Counted from the first letter of the stretch, positions 52,821 through 63,056 are shown. The stretch is DNA of 64,000 nt from Candidatus Sabulitectum sp. (GCA_021107435.1 JAIOSV010000072.1:1-64000), one strand, 5' to 3'. The notes: generated by a model not told the origin, from the sequence alone. Made by a program: numbers and translations.

Positions 52821-54587
52821 ATGATACATGGCAGGATTGACAAGATAGCCGGTCCGCTGGTGGTTGCCACCGGAATGACTGAAGCAAAGATGTTTGATGT
52901 GGTCTTTGTTTCAGACTATCGGCTGATCGGTGAAATTATAGAATTAAAGGGGGACAAAGCTTCAATTCAGGTTTATGAAGAAACCGGAGGCCTGAAGCCT
53001 GGAGATCCTGTTTATCAGACAGGTCATCCTCTTTCGGTACAGCTTGGACCGGGGCTGCTGACATCTATTTATGACGGGATTCAGCGGCCACTGGATAAAG
53101 TCAGGGAACAGGCTGGAGACTGGATTACAAGAGGGATCAATATTCCGGGGCTTGACCATGATAAACTCTGGCTATTTACTCCTGAGCTGGAAGCAGGGGC
53201 AGAAGTTTCCGGTGGTGAGCTTATTGGTATTGTTCCCGAGACCGAGCTTATCGATCACAAAATAATGGTTCCCCCTGGGATCAGTGGCGAGGTAACATTT
53301 GTGATTGAACAGGGAAACTACAACATCGAAACTGTGGTTGCCACGGTAAAAAGCGAGGCAGGAAAAGTCACAGAGTTGAAAATGTATCAGGAATGGCCGG
53401 TGCGCCGCTCAAGACCGGTTACAACGAAACTTGCCCCCGAGGAGCCGCTCATTACAGGTCAGAGAGTTATTGATACCTTTTTCCCTGTAGGCAAGGGAGG
53501 AACGGCATGTGTTCCCGGGCCTTTCGGCAGTGGGAAAACTGTTATTCAGCATCAGCTCGCCAAATGGGCAGATACTGAAATTGTTGTTTATGTGGGATGC
53601 GGAGAACGCGGCAATGAAATGACCGATGTTCTTCAGGAATTCCCGGAGCTTAAGGATCCCAAATCAGGCAAGCCCCTGATCCTGAAAACCGTTCTTGTTG
53701 CCAACACCTCCAATATGCCGGTTGCAGCCCGTGAGGCAAGCGTGTACACTGGAATAACCGTTGCCGAGTACTTCCGGGATATGGGATATTCTGTTGCGCT
53801 CATGGCAGATTCAACCAGCCGCTGGGCTGAAGCTATGAGGGAGATGTCAGGAAGACTGGAGGAGATGCCCGGAGAAGAGGGTTACCCCGCTTACCTGGGA
53901 ACCCGCATCGCCGAGTTTTATGAAAGAGCCGGCAAGGTTCAGTGTCTCGGCGGAGAGAGAATAGGTGAACTTACAGTTATTGGTGCAGTAAGCCCTGCGG
54001 GTGGTGATTTGTCCGACCCTGTGGTTCAGGCGACTCTCCGCGTGGTTAAGGTTTTCTGGAGTTTGCAGGCAGAGCTTGCCTATATGCGTCATTTTCCGGC
54101 TATCGGCTGGCTGGACAGCTACAGCCTGTACACCAAGAACCTTAAGCCGTATTTCGATAAAAACTTTGGTATAAGCTGGGTACTTGCAGTCAGGAAATCA
54201 ATGGCTCTTTTGCAGGATGAGTCAAATCTTCTTGAGATCGCCCGCCTGGTGGGAGCTGAAAGTCTCTCCCCGGAGGATCAGCTGATTCTCTTTACATCCA
54301 GAAGTCTTCGAGAAGACTTCCTCCACCAGAATGCTTTCCATCCCATCGACACTTTTGCTTCCAGCAGAAAGCAGCAGCTTATGCTGGATACAATTCTGCA
54401 TACCTATAACGAGATGACCAGAGCTATTGAAGCGGATGTGCATCCGAGGGCTATTTTTGATTTTCCATTGTCGGAAGACATAGCCAAGATGCGTTACCTG
54501 CCCGAAGAAGACATAGAGCAGATCAATGATCTGCAGAAGAAAATCACCAAAGCTGTTAATGAGAAAATACAGCTTGAAACCGCTTAG
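52821..54587 (+). CDS. ntpA: V-type ATP synthase subunit A
   Basis: GRIDKIAGPLVVATGM; GPFGSGKTVIQHQLAKWA; ATG at 52821 preferred over 52797. Confidence 0.96.
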   Translation: MIHGRIDKIAGPLVVATGMTEAKMFDVVFVSDYRLIGEIIELKGDKASIQVYEETGGLKPGDPVYQTGHPLSVQLGPGLLTSIYDGIQRPLDKVREQAGDWITRGINIPGLDHDKLWLFTPELEAGAEVSGGELIGIVPETELIDHKIMVPPGISGEVTFVIEQGNYNIETVVATVKSEAGKVTELKMYQEWPVRRSRPVTTKLAPEEPLITGQRVIDTFFPVGKGGTACVPGPFGSGKTVIQHQLAKWADTEIVVYVGCGERGNEMTDVLQEFPELKDPKSGKPLILKTVLVANTSNMPVAAREASVYTGITVAEYFRDMGYSVALMADSTSRWAEAMREMSGRLEEMPGEEGYPAYLGTRIAEFYERAGKVQCLGGERIGELTVIGAVSPAGGDLSDPVVQATLRVVKVFWSLQAELAYMRHFPAIGWLDSYSLYTKNLKPYFDKNFGISWVLAVRKSMALLQDESNLLEIARLVGAESLSPEDQLILFTSRSLREDFLHQNAFHPIDTFASSRKQQLMLDTILHTYNEMTRAIEADVHPRAIFDFPLSEDIAKMRYLPEEDIEQINDLQKKITKAVNEKIQLETA

Positions 54588-54598
54588 GAGGTTGAGAA

Positions 54599-56002
54599 AT
54601 GATACGGGAGTACAAAACGACCGTGGAGATATCCGGCCCCCTGATGCTGGTGGATCGGGTTTCGGATGTCAGTTTTGAGGAGCTTGTAGAGATAGAGCTT
54701 TCCAGCGGAGAGCTTCGTCACGGAAAAGTTCTTGAGATCGACAGTAGAAGAGCCCTTGTTCAGTTATTCGAGGGTTCCAGTGGTACAGATCTTGAAACAA
54801 GCAAAATCCGGTTTCTTGGCAAGGGAGTCGAGCTGGGAGTTTCCACAGAGATGCTGGGTAGAATTTTCGATGGACAGGGTCGTCCGAGAGCTCCATTTGA
54901 TAATGATCCTCCCATTGTTCCCGAGAAGATGAACAACATAAATGGAGCACCCATCAATCCCTATGCTCGAGATTATCCTGCGGAGTTCATTGAAACCGGA
55001 TTTAGTTCCATTGATGGCATCAACACGCTGGTGAGAGGCCAGAAGCTTCCTATCTTCAGCGCCAACGGCTTGCCTCACGGTATTCTGGCTGCCCAGATCG
55101 CCAGACAGGCAAAGGTTATGGGCGGTGATGACAACTTTGCCGTTGTCTTTGCCGCAATGGGAATAACCTTTGAGGAAGCTGATTTCTTCATCAAGGACTT
55201 CAGAGCCACAGGAGCTATGGACAGAGCAGTCGTATTCCTTAACCTTGCAGATGATCCCGCTATTGAAAGAATAAGCACACCCAGAATGGCACTTACGGCA
55301 GCCGAGTATCTTGCTTACGAAAGGGACATGCACATTCTGGTTATTATGACAGACATGACAAACTACTGTGATGCTCTTCGTGAGATAAGCGCAGCAAGGC
55401 GCGAGGTTCCAGGTCGCAGAGGTTACCCGGGTTACCTTTACACAGATCTTGCATCTCTGTATGAGCGTGCCGGCAGAATTAAGGAGAGAAAGGGTTCAAT
55501 AACCCAGATCCCCATTCTTACAATGCCCGAGGATGACAAGACCCACCCGATTCCAGATCTTACCGGCTACATCACGGAAGGGCAGCTCATTCTCAGCAGG
55601 GAGCTGCACAAGAAGGGTATCTATCCGCCTATGGATGTGATGGAATCTCTCAGCCGATTGAAAGACAAGGGAATTGGCGAGGGTAAAACCAGAGAGGATC
55701 ATGCTGATCTTTTCAATCAGCTTATGGCAGCATACTCTGCAGGTAAAAACGCAAGAGAGCTTTCAGTAATTCTAGGAGTGGCGGCACTCAGCGAGATTGA
55801 CAGAAAGTATCTCCACTTTGCGGCAGAGTACGAAAAACGCTACATCAGTCAGGATGAGCACGAGGACAGGGGTATCGTCGAAACCCTTGATCTCGGCTGG
55901 GAGCTTCTCAAGTTGCTTCCAAGAACAGAGATGAAACGTATTCGTCCGGAAAACCTGGACAAATACTGGCCGGTAAAAGAGAGCAATGCTGATGGCGATT
56001 GA
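54599..56002 (+). CDS. ntpB: V-type ATP synthase subunit B
   Basis: [31 protein letters not shown]...[27 protein letters not shown]. Confidence 0.96.
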   Translation: MIREYKTTVEISGPLMLVDRVSDVSFEELVEIELSSGELRHGKVLEIDSRRALVQLFEGSSGTDLETSKIRFLGKGVELGVSTEMLGRIFDGQGRPRAPFDNDPPIVPEKMNNINGAPINPYARDYPAEFIETGFSSIDGINTLVRGQKLPIFSANGLPHGILAAQIARQAKVMGGDDNFAVVFAAMGITFEEADFFIKDFRATGAMDRAVVFLNLADDPAIERISTPRMALTAAEYLAYERDMHILVIMTDMTNYCDALREISAARREVPGRRGYPGYLYTDLASLYERAGRIKERKGSITQIPILTMPEDDKTHPIPDLTGYITEGQLILSRELHKKGIYPPMDVMESLSRLKDKGIGEGKTREDHADLFNQLMAAYSAGKNARELSVILGVAALSEIDRKYLHFAAEYEKRYISQDEHEDRGIVETLDLGWELLKLLPRTEMKRIRPENLDKYWPVKESNADGD

Positions 56003-56621
56003 AGTAAAAGCAACCAGGATGGAGATGCTTCAGCTTAAGAAGCGTCTCAAGCTGGCACAGAAAGGTCACAAGCTTCTAAAAGACAAGCTTGACGAGCTTA
56101 TGCGTCAGTTCAAGATCCTGATCGGTCACTACGAGGGAGCAAGAGCAAAGCTGGAGAATCAGCTTGAAACTGCCTATGGAGAGTTCCTCTTCGCCCGGGC
56201 AGCCATGGAGGAAGAGGGACTTCTTGACGCTCTTCGCTATCCGGGTGCCAGGGCTGTTGTTGAGTCATCAACAAGAAGAGTAATGAACCTTACCCTTCCG
56301 GTATTCAAGGTCTCCATTGAGGGAAAAGTCAGGAACTACGGAATGTTCGATACTCCTCCGGAACTTGATGAGGCCCTTGAGGTTTACAAGAAGGTTCTTC
56401 CGGAGATCATTCGTCTTGCTGAGCAGGAGAAGGCCATTATCCTTATCGCCCAGGAAATTGACAGTACCAGGCGCAGAGTGAATTCACTGGAGTATGTGAT
56501 GATTCCCGAGATTAAACAGGCTATAAGATATATTCGTCTCAAGCTTGATGAAATGGAGAGGGGTAACACAACCCGCCTCATGAAGGTCAAAGAGATGGTA
56601 GAGGCCAATCGGGCCTACTGA
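55986..56621 (+). CDS. ntpD: V-type ATP synthase subunit D
   Basis: [33 protein letters not shown]. Confidence 0.94.
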   Translation: MLMAIEVKATRMEMLQLKKRLKLAQKGHKLLKDKLDELMRQFKILIGHYEGARAKLENQLETAYGEFLFARAAMEEEGLLDALRYPGARAVVESSTRRVMNLTLPVFKVSIEGKVRNYGMFDTPPELDEALEVYKKVLPEIIRLAEQEKAIILIAQEIDSTRRRVNSLEYVMIPEIKQAIRYIRLKLDEMERGNTTRLMKVKEMVEANRAY

Positions 56622-56628
56622 TTTCCAC

Positions 56629-56667
56629 GAACAAAAGGGGAATCCGAAAAAGAATCCCCTTTTGTTC
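56629..56667. terminator. Bidirectional terminator between ntpD and the TrmB-like gene
   Basis: Perfect 13-bp arms GAACAAAAGGGGA / TCCCCTTTTGTTC. Confidence 0.85.
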
Positions 56668-56668
56668 A

Positions 56669-57475
56669 TCAAAGTGATTTAAGAAGTTTCATCAGAGCAA
56701 CGGTTCCGGGGTCGTCCACCCCGTAATTTATCCATAGCCTGTCCAGCTCTGCCTTAACCAGTTCAAGAGTTGGTTTTTCTCCAAACATCAGTGTGATTCT
56801 GTACAGCATGGCTTTGTTCAAATAGCCCTGGTAAATACATGGAGCTATAAAGGGATTTTTACTCCATACAGCCTGATGCACATATGCCTCACCTTCTGCC
56901 AGTATTGATATCAGATATTCGATGCCATCAACAAGAACCACCAGCCAGTCTCCAGGCCAGTCGAGTTTGCAGCTTCGTATGATATCACAACCCTCGAAAG
57001 TTGAATCTTCATCATGGCAATGCAGAAGAACGGTCACTCCACGGCTGGCAGCGGCCTCGATTGGTTCCCGGAGTCTTCCCATTGGAAGGGTATCGGCGTC
57101 GATCAGCAGATTGAATTTCGCGGAAGCTATCATTGCTGCTGCTTTGGCGTATACCTGATTAACGTTGACAAGACGGTACACGCCTTCTTCGGGAGGAGCA
57201 GTAGACAAGTTCTGCAGCTCCTTGCTGAGTTTTTCTCCTGTGTCCTTCAGACTGTAAATCTGTTGATTTATGTACTCTTTAATGGGAAGGGCGGAATAGA
57301 GACGGCTTTTCCCGCTGTCATCAAGAAGAACAGCACCTCCTGCTTCAAGAGTCTCAAGGATCTTGTAGGTATTTGGAACAGGTTTGCCAAGGGCTTTTGC
57401 AACCTTGTATCCTGTGCTGCCGGGGTCTCTTACAAGTGCCATATACACCTGTGCCTCTATAGCGGAGAAGCCCAC
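56669..57475 (-). CDS. TrmB-family transcriptional regulator (start uncertain)
   Basis: GFSAIEAQVYMALVRDPGSTGYKVAKALGKPVPNTYKILETLEAGGAV; PLD-like effector region. Confidence 0.85.
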   Translation of the reverse strand: MGFSAIEAQVYMALVRDPGSTGYKVAKALGKPVPNTYKILETLEAGGAVLLDDSGKSRLYSALPIKEYINQQIYSLKDTGEKLSKELQNLSTAPPEEGVYRLVNVNQVYAKAAAMIASAKFNLLIDADTLPMGRLREPIEAAASRGVTVLLHCHDEDSTFEGCDIIRSCKLDWPGDWLVVLVDGIEYLISILAEGEAYVHQAVWSKNPFIAPCIYQGYLNKAMLYRITLMFGEKPTLELVKAELDRLWINYGVDDPGTVALMKLLKSL

Positions 57476-57570
57476 TTTTCGAAGCAGTTCATTTAATTTT
57501 TCAGACAGATCATTCCCCTTCCGTTATCCACGGACAATACAGAATGAGGTTCTCTGTTGTCCAGAACCTT

Positions 57571-57791
57571 CTATCTCAGCATTGTGATTCTGTCCACAGA
57601 GCTGTCTCCCGAATCGGATTCAACCCTGATGTAGTAAATGCCTGTTTCTACAGGAGAGCCGTCAGTCGCGCATCCATTCCAGCGGGTGCCCAGAATCCAG
57701 TTGCTACTGTGTACTGTTCAAATCCGCCTGCCGCAGCAATCGAAAAACATAGAACCATAACAGTTTCACTTAGCTGAATCCATTGTTTCAT
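57571..57791 (-). pseudogene. Remnant of a secreted protein: signal-peptide start and out-of-frame sorting-domain tail
   Basis: MKQWIQLSETVMVLCFSIAAAGG... in one frame; GTRWNGCATDGSPVETGIYYIRVESDSGDSSVDRITMLR* in another. Confidence 0.65.
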
Positions 57792-57802
57792 AACGATTCC
57801 TT

Positions 57803-59599
57803 TCACCTGTTCAGTACAACAAGAGCCCGTGAAAACCGGTTTTCATCATCACTGGTGGCAGTTGCACGGTACACTCCGGAAGGCAGACCGGTAACAACAA
57901 ACCGTCCCTCTGTCTCTCCTGTACCGGAAAAGACCTTCCTGCCGGAGGTGTCGTATACCGAAAGAGTAACGCTTCCTCCCGTTGCGGTACTTACAGAGAA
58001 AACAACCGAGCCACAGGAAGGGTTTGAAAATGACAGAGTCAAAGGTGATTCAGGTTCTTCTACTCCCATTGGATCCCAGTTGAACTGGAAGCTGTCCAGC
58101 ACAGGAGAGACTTCAGGGTTGGTGGAATTCATCAGTACCCTGTACTGGAAATACCTCTCCACCATTCCTGAAACAGCCGAGGGGTTGTAATACTCAACCG
58201 ACCATTCTCCAAGATTTCCCGGATCAGAGGAAGACCTGAACTGAACACCAAAGGAACTGCCGCCGGGAACAGAAACATTCCAGTCGATACTGGCCCACTG
58301 GGGAGTTTCCTGTGTATCCAGTACAGAGCTTGTGAGAGTTCCGGTGGAAACGAATTCTGTAGCTGTGTGCCACACAACCTTGCCCTGCATAAATCTAATT
58401 GCGAGTACATCAAGACTTCCATTGTTGTCTATATCCGCCGGTATAACACAGCTTGTGGAGCCCCCGCCCGCACGGATGATCCACTTTGTCCAGACAGATC
58501 CTCCGTTGCTGTTTTCCCACCAGGCGACACCGCCACCGCCAAAGGAAGAGACAACAATATCCATGTCTCCGTCGCCATCCAGATCAGCAGGTTTAACAAT
58601 AGCGCATGCGGTTACTATTCCGATAAGTGACCGCGTCCATCCAGTTCCATTGTTACTGTACATAAAGGTTCTGGACTCATTCATTGCAGCGGAAACAAGT
58701 TCAAGATCTCCGTCATCATCCAGATCAACTGCCCTTACTCCATGGGCTCCCTGGATTGAAGTGTCTACATCCTCCCCCGTCCATACAGGTTCCGATCCTC
58801 CGCTTCCATACCAGATTGTAACAGAAGAGGGCCCTCCCGTAGAACCATAAGCAGCACACGCTACATCCATGTTGCCGTCCTGGTCTATATCGACAGGATG
58901 GAGTCTGCAGGGGTAGAAAACAGAATCAGTAATCAGGAGCGACTGCCATTGAACAGGAACTCCTTCATCATTTCTGTACCAGTAAACAAGATCAGCTTCT
59001 GCCGCAGCCGCAACCAGATCAAGATCTCCGTCTCCATCGATATCCGAGGCTTCTATATGATGAGCACCTTGAAAACCAGTAGCAATCTCCTGTATTTCCC
59101 ACTGAGGAAAACTTGCTCCGTCATTAAGAAAGAGAAGCAGTCTTCCACCGGTATAAGTGGCAATGAGAATATCCAGATCTCCGTCTCCGTCCACATCGGC
59201 AATGTCGCTTCCGCAGCATCCATCTGTTTCTGAAGAAACTATCTGTTCCACCCACTCATTATTTTCCTGTCCGTACCACACCCTGACCTGATCCATTTCA
59301 TAGGCTCCAACCATGATGTCCATGAATCCATCAGCATTGATGTCATCGCAGTGAGCGGTATAGGGTTTAGCGAATTCCTCAACAATCAGAGTTTCCGTAC
59401 AATCAGCCAGAGGAGAGGAGGACAGAGCAATCTGACCTTCAACAGATCGCCATGCAACACCCTCAAAGTTCTCAAAAGTATCAGCCCAATCGGCAGCAGG
59501 GCTTCCAGCTACAGGTCCTCCGGACCAATCGGATTGTTCAGCCTGCCCGGCAAAAGCAGACAAACCTCCAAGAAGAATAACCAGCATAATCGGTTTCAT
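57803..59599 (-). CDS. FG-GAP/VCBS repeat secreted protein with C-terminal sorting domain
   Basis: Seven D-x-[DN]-x-[DN]-G units, e.g. DVDGDGDLDI, DIDGDGDLDL, DLDGDGDMDI; tail 'VYDTSGRKVFSGTGETEGRFVVTGLPSGVYRATATSDDENRFSRALVVLNR'. Confidence 0.88.
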   Translation of the reverse strand: MKPIMLVILLGGLSAFAGQAEQSDWSGGPVAGSPAADWADTFENFEGVAWRSVEGQIALSSSPLADCTETLIVEEFAKPYTAHCDDINADGFMDIMVGAYEMDQVRVWYGQENNEWVEQIVSSETDGCCGSDIADVDGDGDLDILIATYTGGRLLLFLNDGASFPQWEIQEIATGFQGAHHIEASDIDGDGDLDLVAAAAEADLVYWYRNDEGVPVQWQSLLITDSVFYPCRLHPVDIDQDGNMDVACAAYGSTGGPSSVTIWYGSGGSEPVWTGEDVDTSIQGAHGVRAVDLDDDGDLELVSAAMNESRTFMYSNNGTGWTRSLIGIVTACAIVKPADLDGDGDMDIVVSSFGGGGVAWWENSNGGSVWTKWIIRAGGGSTSCVIPADIDNNGSLDVLAIRFMQGKVVWHTATEFVSTGTLTSSVLDTQETPQWASIDWNVSVPGGSSFGVQFRSSSDPGNLGEWSVEYYNPSAVSGMVERYFQYRVLMNSTNPEVSPVLDSFQFNWDPMGVEEPESPLTLSFSNPSCGSVVFSVSTATGGSVTLSVYDTSGRKVFSGTGETEGRFVVTGLPSGVYRATATSDDENRFSRALVVLNR

Positions 59600-59674
59600 A
59601 ATAACTCCTTTCCAAGAGTGACGAGTATATAGTTGTTCTGTATTATACTATCAAAGAAGGAGGAGTCAAGAAAA

Positions 59675-59696
59675 GGGGAGAGCCGAAGCTCTCCCC
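59675..59696 (-). terminator. Rho-independent terminator with UUCG tetraloop
   Basis: Minus strand GGGGAGAGC-TTCG-GCTCTCCCC followed by TTTTCTTG. Confidence 0.85.
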
Positions 59697-59715
59697 AACA
59701 ACCAAAAGGCCTTTT

Positions 59716-60450
59716 CTAGAAAGAAGCCTTGATTCCAGCCCAGGTTTCGCGTTCGAGTGAAGTGTCACCCCACATGAAGCCAAGAATGTTCTCCCATATA
59801 GCGATACTCTCATTCGCATATGCAGGGGTGAATCCGCTGATAACGCTGCAACCGTCGCTGGCGACACAGATAGCGGCCTGACCTGATGTTGATGAGGATG
59901 TCCAGCCGGTGACGGGAGTAGCGGTTGAAACGGTCATTCTGCTGTTCAGAGTGAGGAGACCGGGATCATTCCAGGCCCAGTCAGTGATTCCATCGGCGAT
60001 GGCGTGTCCTGTGTTCCAGCAATAGTGAGGAATAACAGGAGAACCGAAACCGGAGAAGCCGGAAACGCCCATGGCATTTCCAAGAGCTCCCTGTCCGGCT
60101 GTTCCTGAAGTCCACTGCCAGGTTGATGCAAACAGCTTGATGGCACCTGTGTCATAGAGATCGTTTACAGCAGCCCAGTTAAGAGTGTTAGCGTTGGCAT
60201 ACCAGGATTCGATAACCACGATATCCCACGCATCACCGAGGCTGGAAAGGGCAGTGTTGAATGCTACCTGCTGTCCACCCGGATAACCGTCATAGGATTC
60301 GATGTTGGCAGAGGGCCAGAGGTTGCCGGCTGCGGTAACAACGGCATTTCCATAACCTCCAGAAATGTCGTGATAAATCAGGACATTAGCGGGATCCTGG
60401 GCGAAAGCAGCCACAGTAATCAAAGATAGTAAACAGAATACAATTTTCAT
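59716..60450 (-). CDS. Secreted hypothetical protein, possible GATase1/ThuA-like fold
   Basis: Signal peptide MKIVFCLLSLITVAAFAQ; NVLIYHDISGGYGN...WDIVVIESWYANANTLNW. Confidence 0.6.
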   Translation of the reverse strand: MKIVFCLLSLITVAAFAQDPANVLIYHDISGGYGNAVVTAAGNLWPSANIESYDGYPGGQQVAFNTALSSLGDAWDIVVIESWYANANTLNWAAVNDLYDTGAIKLFASTWQWTSGTAGQGALGNAMGVSGFSGFGSPVIPHYCWNTGHAIADGITDWAWNDPGLLTLNSRMTVSTATPVTGWTSSSTSGQAAICVASDGCSVISGFTPAYANESIAIWENILGFMWGDTSLERETWAGIKASF

Positions 60451-60561
60451 GAAATCCTTCCTTTCCGATGACCCGAGATGAGCCATCTTTAATTCTATCC
60501 ATAAGATGGGGGAATGTCAACACAGAACAGGGAATCCGTTAAGAATTCCCTGAAATATTTT

Positions 60562-60629
60562 TGGTGTTCCCGATGGGCATTGAACCCCGCTTTCCCTCGT
60601 CAAGGGAACAGGCTTAGTTTCTCGGGGAC
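60562..60629 (-). pseudogene. tRNA-like pseudogene related to the adjacent tRNA-Glu
   Basis: Minus strand GTCCCCGAGAAACTAAGCCTGTTCCCTTGACGAGGGAAAGCGGGGTTCAATGCCCATCGGGAACACCA; acceptor mostly paired, anticodon-like arm intact, D-arm shortened, T-stem mispaired. Confidence 0.55.
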
Positions 60630-60636
60630 GCGGGGT

Positions 60637-60661
60637 AAAAAAACACCCCCATACGGAGGTG
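60637..60661 (-). terminator. Terminator following tRNA-Glu
   Basis: Minus strand CACCTCC-GTAT-GGGGGTG followed by TTTTTTT. Confidence 0.85.
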
Positions 60662-60672
60662 CTTATTTTCTT

Positions 60673-60747
60673 TGGCGCTCCCACGGGGAATCGAACCCCG
60701 CTTTCCGGCGTGAGAGGCCAGCGTCCTAGCCGATAGACGATGGGAGC
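60673..60747 (-). tRNA. trnE: tRNA-Glu (CTC), CCA encoded
   Basis: Minus strand GCTCCCATCGTCTATCGGCTAGGACGCTGGCCTCTCACGCCGGAAAGCGGGGTTCGATTCCCCGTGGGAGCGCCA folds as a cloverleaf. Confidence 0.96.
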
Positions 60748-60788
60748 ACTGCGCCGAGGGCGGAATATCTGTACCCGCCATCATTTTG

Positions 60789-62267
60789 TCAAGCCCTGTA
60801 CTTCTTCTCCAGCTTCTTCAGCTTTTTCCCGGAAAGTCCTCCCAGAACACCCATTGCGGAGGTAATTCTTGTCCGGCAGAGGTCACTTCCAAGGACTTCC
60901 ATGGAGTCGAAAAGAGGAGGAGCAACCTTGCTTCCGCAGATGGCTCCGTATAGAGGACTTGTAAGATCTTTGAGCTTCAGTTCAAACAATTCTGAAACTT
61001 CTTTCAGTACTGATGAAATGGCCGGGCTGTTCCATTCTCGAAGTTCCTCAAGTTTCCACAAAGTTACTTGAAGAAGCTCAATAACATGGCTTTTCTCCAT
61101 ATCTTTAACCTCTAAAAGTTCCTCTGTAACAGGAACAGAATCGCTGAAGAACATTGCAGTGAAGTAACCCCAGTCGGAAAGGGTTTCAAGTCTTGATGCC
61201 ACAACAGAAGAAACTCTGGAAATGTATTCAGGATTTAAAGCCCACTCCTGAAGCTTCTCAGAAAGTTCAGCAACGGAGTTGTCCTCTCTGATATATCTGC
61301 TGTTCAACCACCGGAGTTTTGCTCTGTCAAAAACCGGACTGCCCAGGGAAATATCCTTCAGGCTAAAATTCTTAATCATTTCCGGAACAGAGAACTTCTC
61401 AGATCCGTCCGGCATGTGCCAGCCCATCATTCCCAGATAGTTAAGAAGGGCTTCAGGGAGATAGCCCGCTTTCCTGTAGTAGTTGATGGAAGTGGGGTTC
61501 TTCCTTTTAGACAGCTTCGACTTGTCCGGATTTCGAAGCAGAGGCAGGTGACAATACAAAGGAGGTTCCCAGCCGAAGAACTCATAAAGAAGCACATGTT
61601 TGGGAACGGAGTTGATCCATTCCTCACCTCTGATAATGTGAGTTATCTCCATGAGGTGATCGTCAACAACAACAGCCAGATGGTATGTGGGGAAGCCGTC
61701 TGCTTTCATTATCACCTGATCATCAATTGAAGCCCAGTCTTTTCTTATTTCGCCGCGGAGCAGATCGTGAAATACACATTCCCCTTCAAGAGGTATCTTC
61801 ATTCTGACAACATAAGTTTCTCCGGCGGCGATTTTTTCAGCCGCTTCCCGAGGAGAAAGATCTCTGCATCTTCTGTCATAGCCCCGGTTAGGTGCTTTTT
61901 CTTCAATAAGTTTTTTGCGGACCTCATCCAGTCTTTCTTTAGAGCAGAAACAGGGGTAAGCATGACCATTTTTTATGAGTTGATCAATGTGATTTCTGTA
62001 AATACTCAGGCGGTCACTCTGTCTGTATGGCCCAAACGGACCCCCTACATCAGGCCCCTCGTCCCATGTAATGCCAATCCACCTCAAGCTTTCAAGAATT
62101 GCCAGCTCGGAGGCATCTGTTGATCTGTCCTGATCAGTATCTTCAATTCTCAGAACAAAATCTCCTCCGTTAACTCTGGCCCACACAAAGCCGAATAGAG
62201 CCTGGTACGCGGTACCCACATGGGGATCTCCTGTTGGAGAAGGAGCCAGTCTTGTTCTTACCTTCAT
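60789..62267 (-). CDS. gltX: Glutamate-tRNA ligase
   Basis: RTRLAPSPTGDPHVGTAYQALFGFVWAR; DKSKLSKRKNPTS. Confidence 0.96.
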   Translation of the reverse strand: MKVRTRLAPSPTGDPHVGTAYQALFGFVWARVNGGDFVLRIEDTDQDRSTDASELAILESLRWIGITWDEGPDVGGPFGPYRQSDRLSIYRNHIDQLIKNGHAYPCFCSKERLDEVRKKLIEEKAPNRGYDRRCRDLSPREAAEKIAAGETYVVRMKIPLEGECVFHDLLRGEIRKDWASIDDQVIMKADGFPTYHLAVVVDDHLMEITHIIRGEEWINSVPKHVLLYEFFGWEPPLYCHLPLLRNPDKSKLSKRKNPTSINYYRKAGYLPEALLNYLGMMGWHMPDGSEKFSVPEMIKNFSLKDISLGSPVFDRAKLRWLNSRYIREDNSVAELSEKLQEWALNPEYISRVSSVVASRLETLSDWGYFTAMFFSDSVPVTEELLEVKDMEKSHVIELLQVTLWKLEELREWNSPAISSVLKEVSELFELKLKDLTSPLYGAICGSKVAPPLFDSMEVLGSDLCRTRITSAMGVLGGLSGKKLKKLEKKYRA

Positions 62268-62332
62268 TTTACCTCCTTTTCATGCTGTGCCTGTGATGGC
62301 TATAATACTTGAAAGCAGGCAAGGAGGTCACT

Positions 62333-62599
62333 GTGATTAAGGTAGAAAGACTTACAGACCAGAAGCTGGAAGAACTCAACGTCATGAGCTGGCCCATCTG
62401 GGAAAAGGAAGAGTCTGAGTTCCCCTGGGAATACGACATGGAGGAAGTCTGTTACATCCTCTCCGGGGAGGCTACAATAATCCCTGAAGACGGAGACCCG
62501 GTTAAAATTGGCTCGGGAGATTTTGTCTCCTTCCCCTGCGGTATGAAATGCATATGGAAAATCAATTTAGCTATAAGGAAACACTATGATTTCAGGTAA
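62333..62599 (+). CDS. Small cupin (DUF861-like)
   Basis: SWPIWEKEESEFPWEYDMEEVCYILSGEATIIPEDGDPVKIGSGDFVSFPCGMKCIWKI; GTG with AAGGAGG upstream. Confidence 0.87.
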   Translation: MIKVERLTDQKLEELNVMSWPIWEKEESEFPWEYDMEEVCYILSGEATIIPEDGDPVKIGSGDFVSFPCGMKCIWKINLAIRKHYDFR

Positions 62600-63056
62600 A
62601 TTCAAAACTGCCCCGCTGGATACCATGGCCAGAGTGTCTACTGTACTAATGATTGTCGCGGCGGGAGCTCTTCCTTTTGTTCCCAGAATGGCCATGTATG
62701 CCCTGTCCATTTTGCCTCTGGTGATCTTTATAACCTGGCTCTTTTCCGTAAGGGGATATACCCTTGAAGACAACACTCTGGTTGTTATGAGACCTTTGTG
62801 GAAAACAACAATTGTTTTACCTCCGGGTGCCACTGCACGGGCAGAACCGGAGGTAAAGAACGGGCTTATCAAAACCATGGGTAACGGTGGATTGTTCGGC
62901 TATACCGGAGGATTCAGAAACAGGAAGCTTGGCAACTTCAAGACCTATGCCACAAACTGGAGCCACGCGGTTTCAATAACCAGTGAAGCGGACAGTTTTT
63001 GCATTGTTCTCACACCTGAAGACCCTGAACAATTAATCCAGATCATTAATGGATGA
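62586..63056 (+). CDS. Two-TM protein with bacterial PH-like domain
   Basis: N-terminal TM pair, then RGYTLEDNTLVVMRPLWKTTIVLPPGATARAEPE...NGGLFGYTGGFRNRKLGNFKTYATNW. Confidence 0.65.
   Translation: MISGKFKTAPLDTMARVSTVLMIVAAGALPFVPRMAMYALSILPLVIFITWLFSVRGYTLEDNTLVVMRPLWKTTIVLPPGATARAEPEVKNGLIKTMGNGGLFGYTGGFRNRKLGNFKTYATNWSHAVSITSEADSFCIVLTPEDPEQLIQIING

Noticed and set aside
57522-57535. TTATCCACG near 57.5 kb as a DnaA box
   Set aside because: Single isolated 8/9 match without neighbouring boxes; expected by chance in 64 kb.
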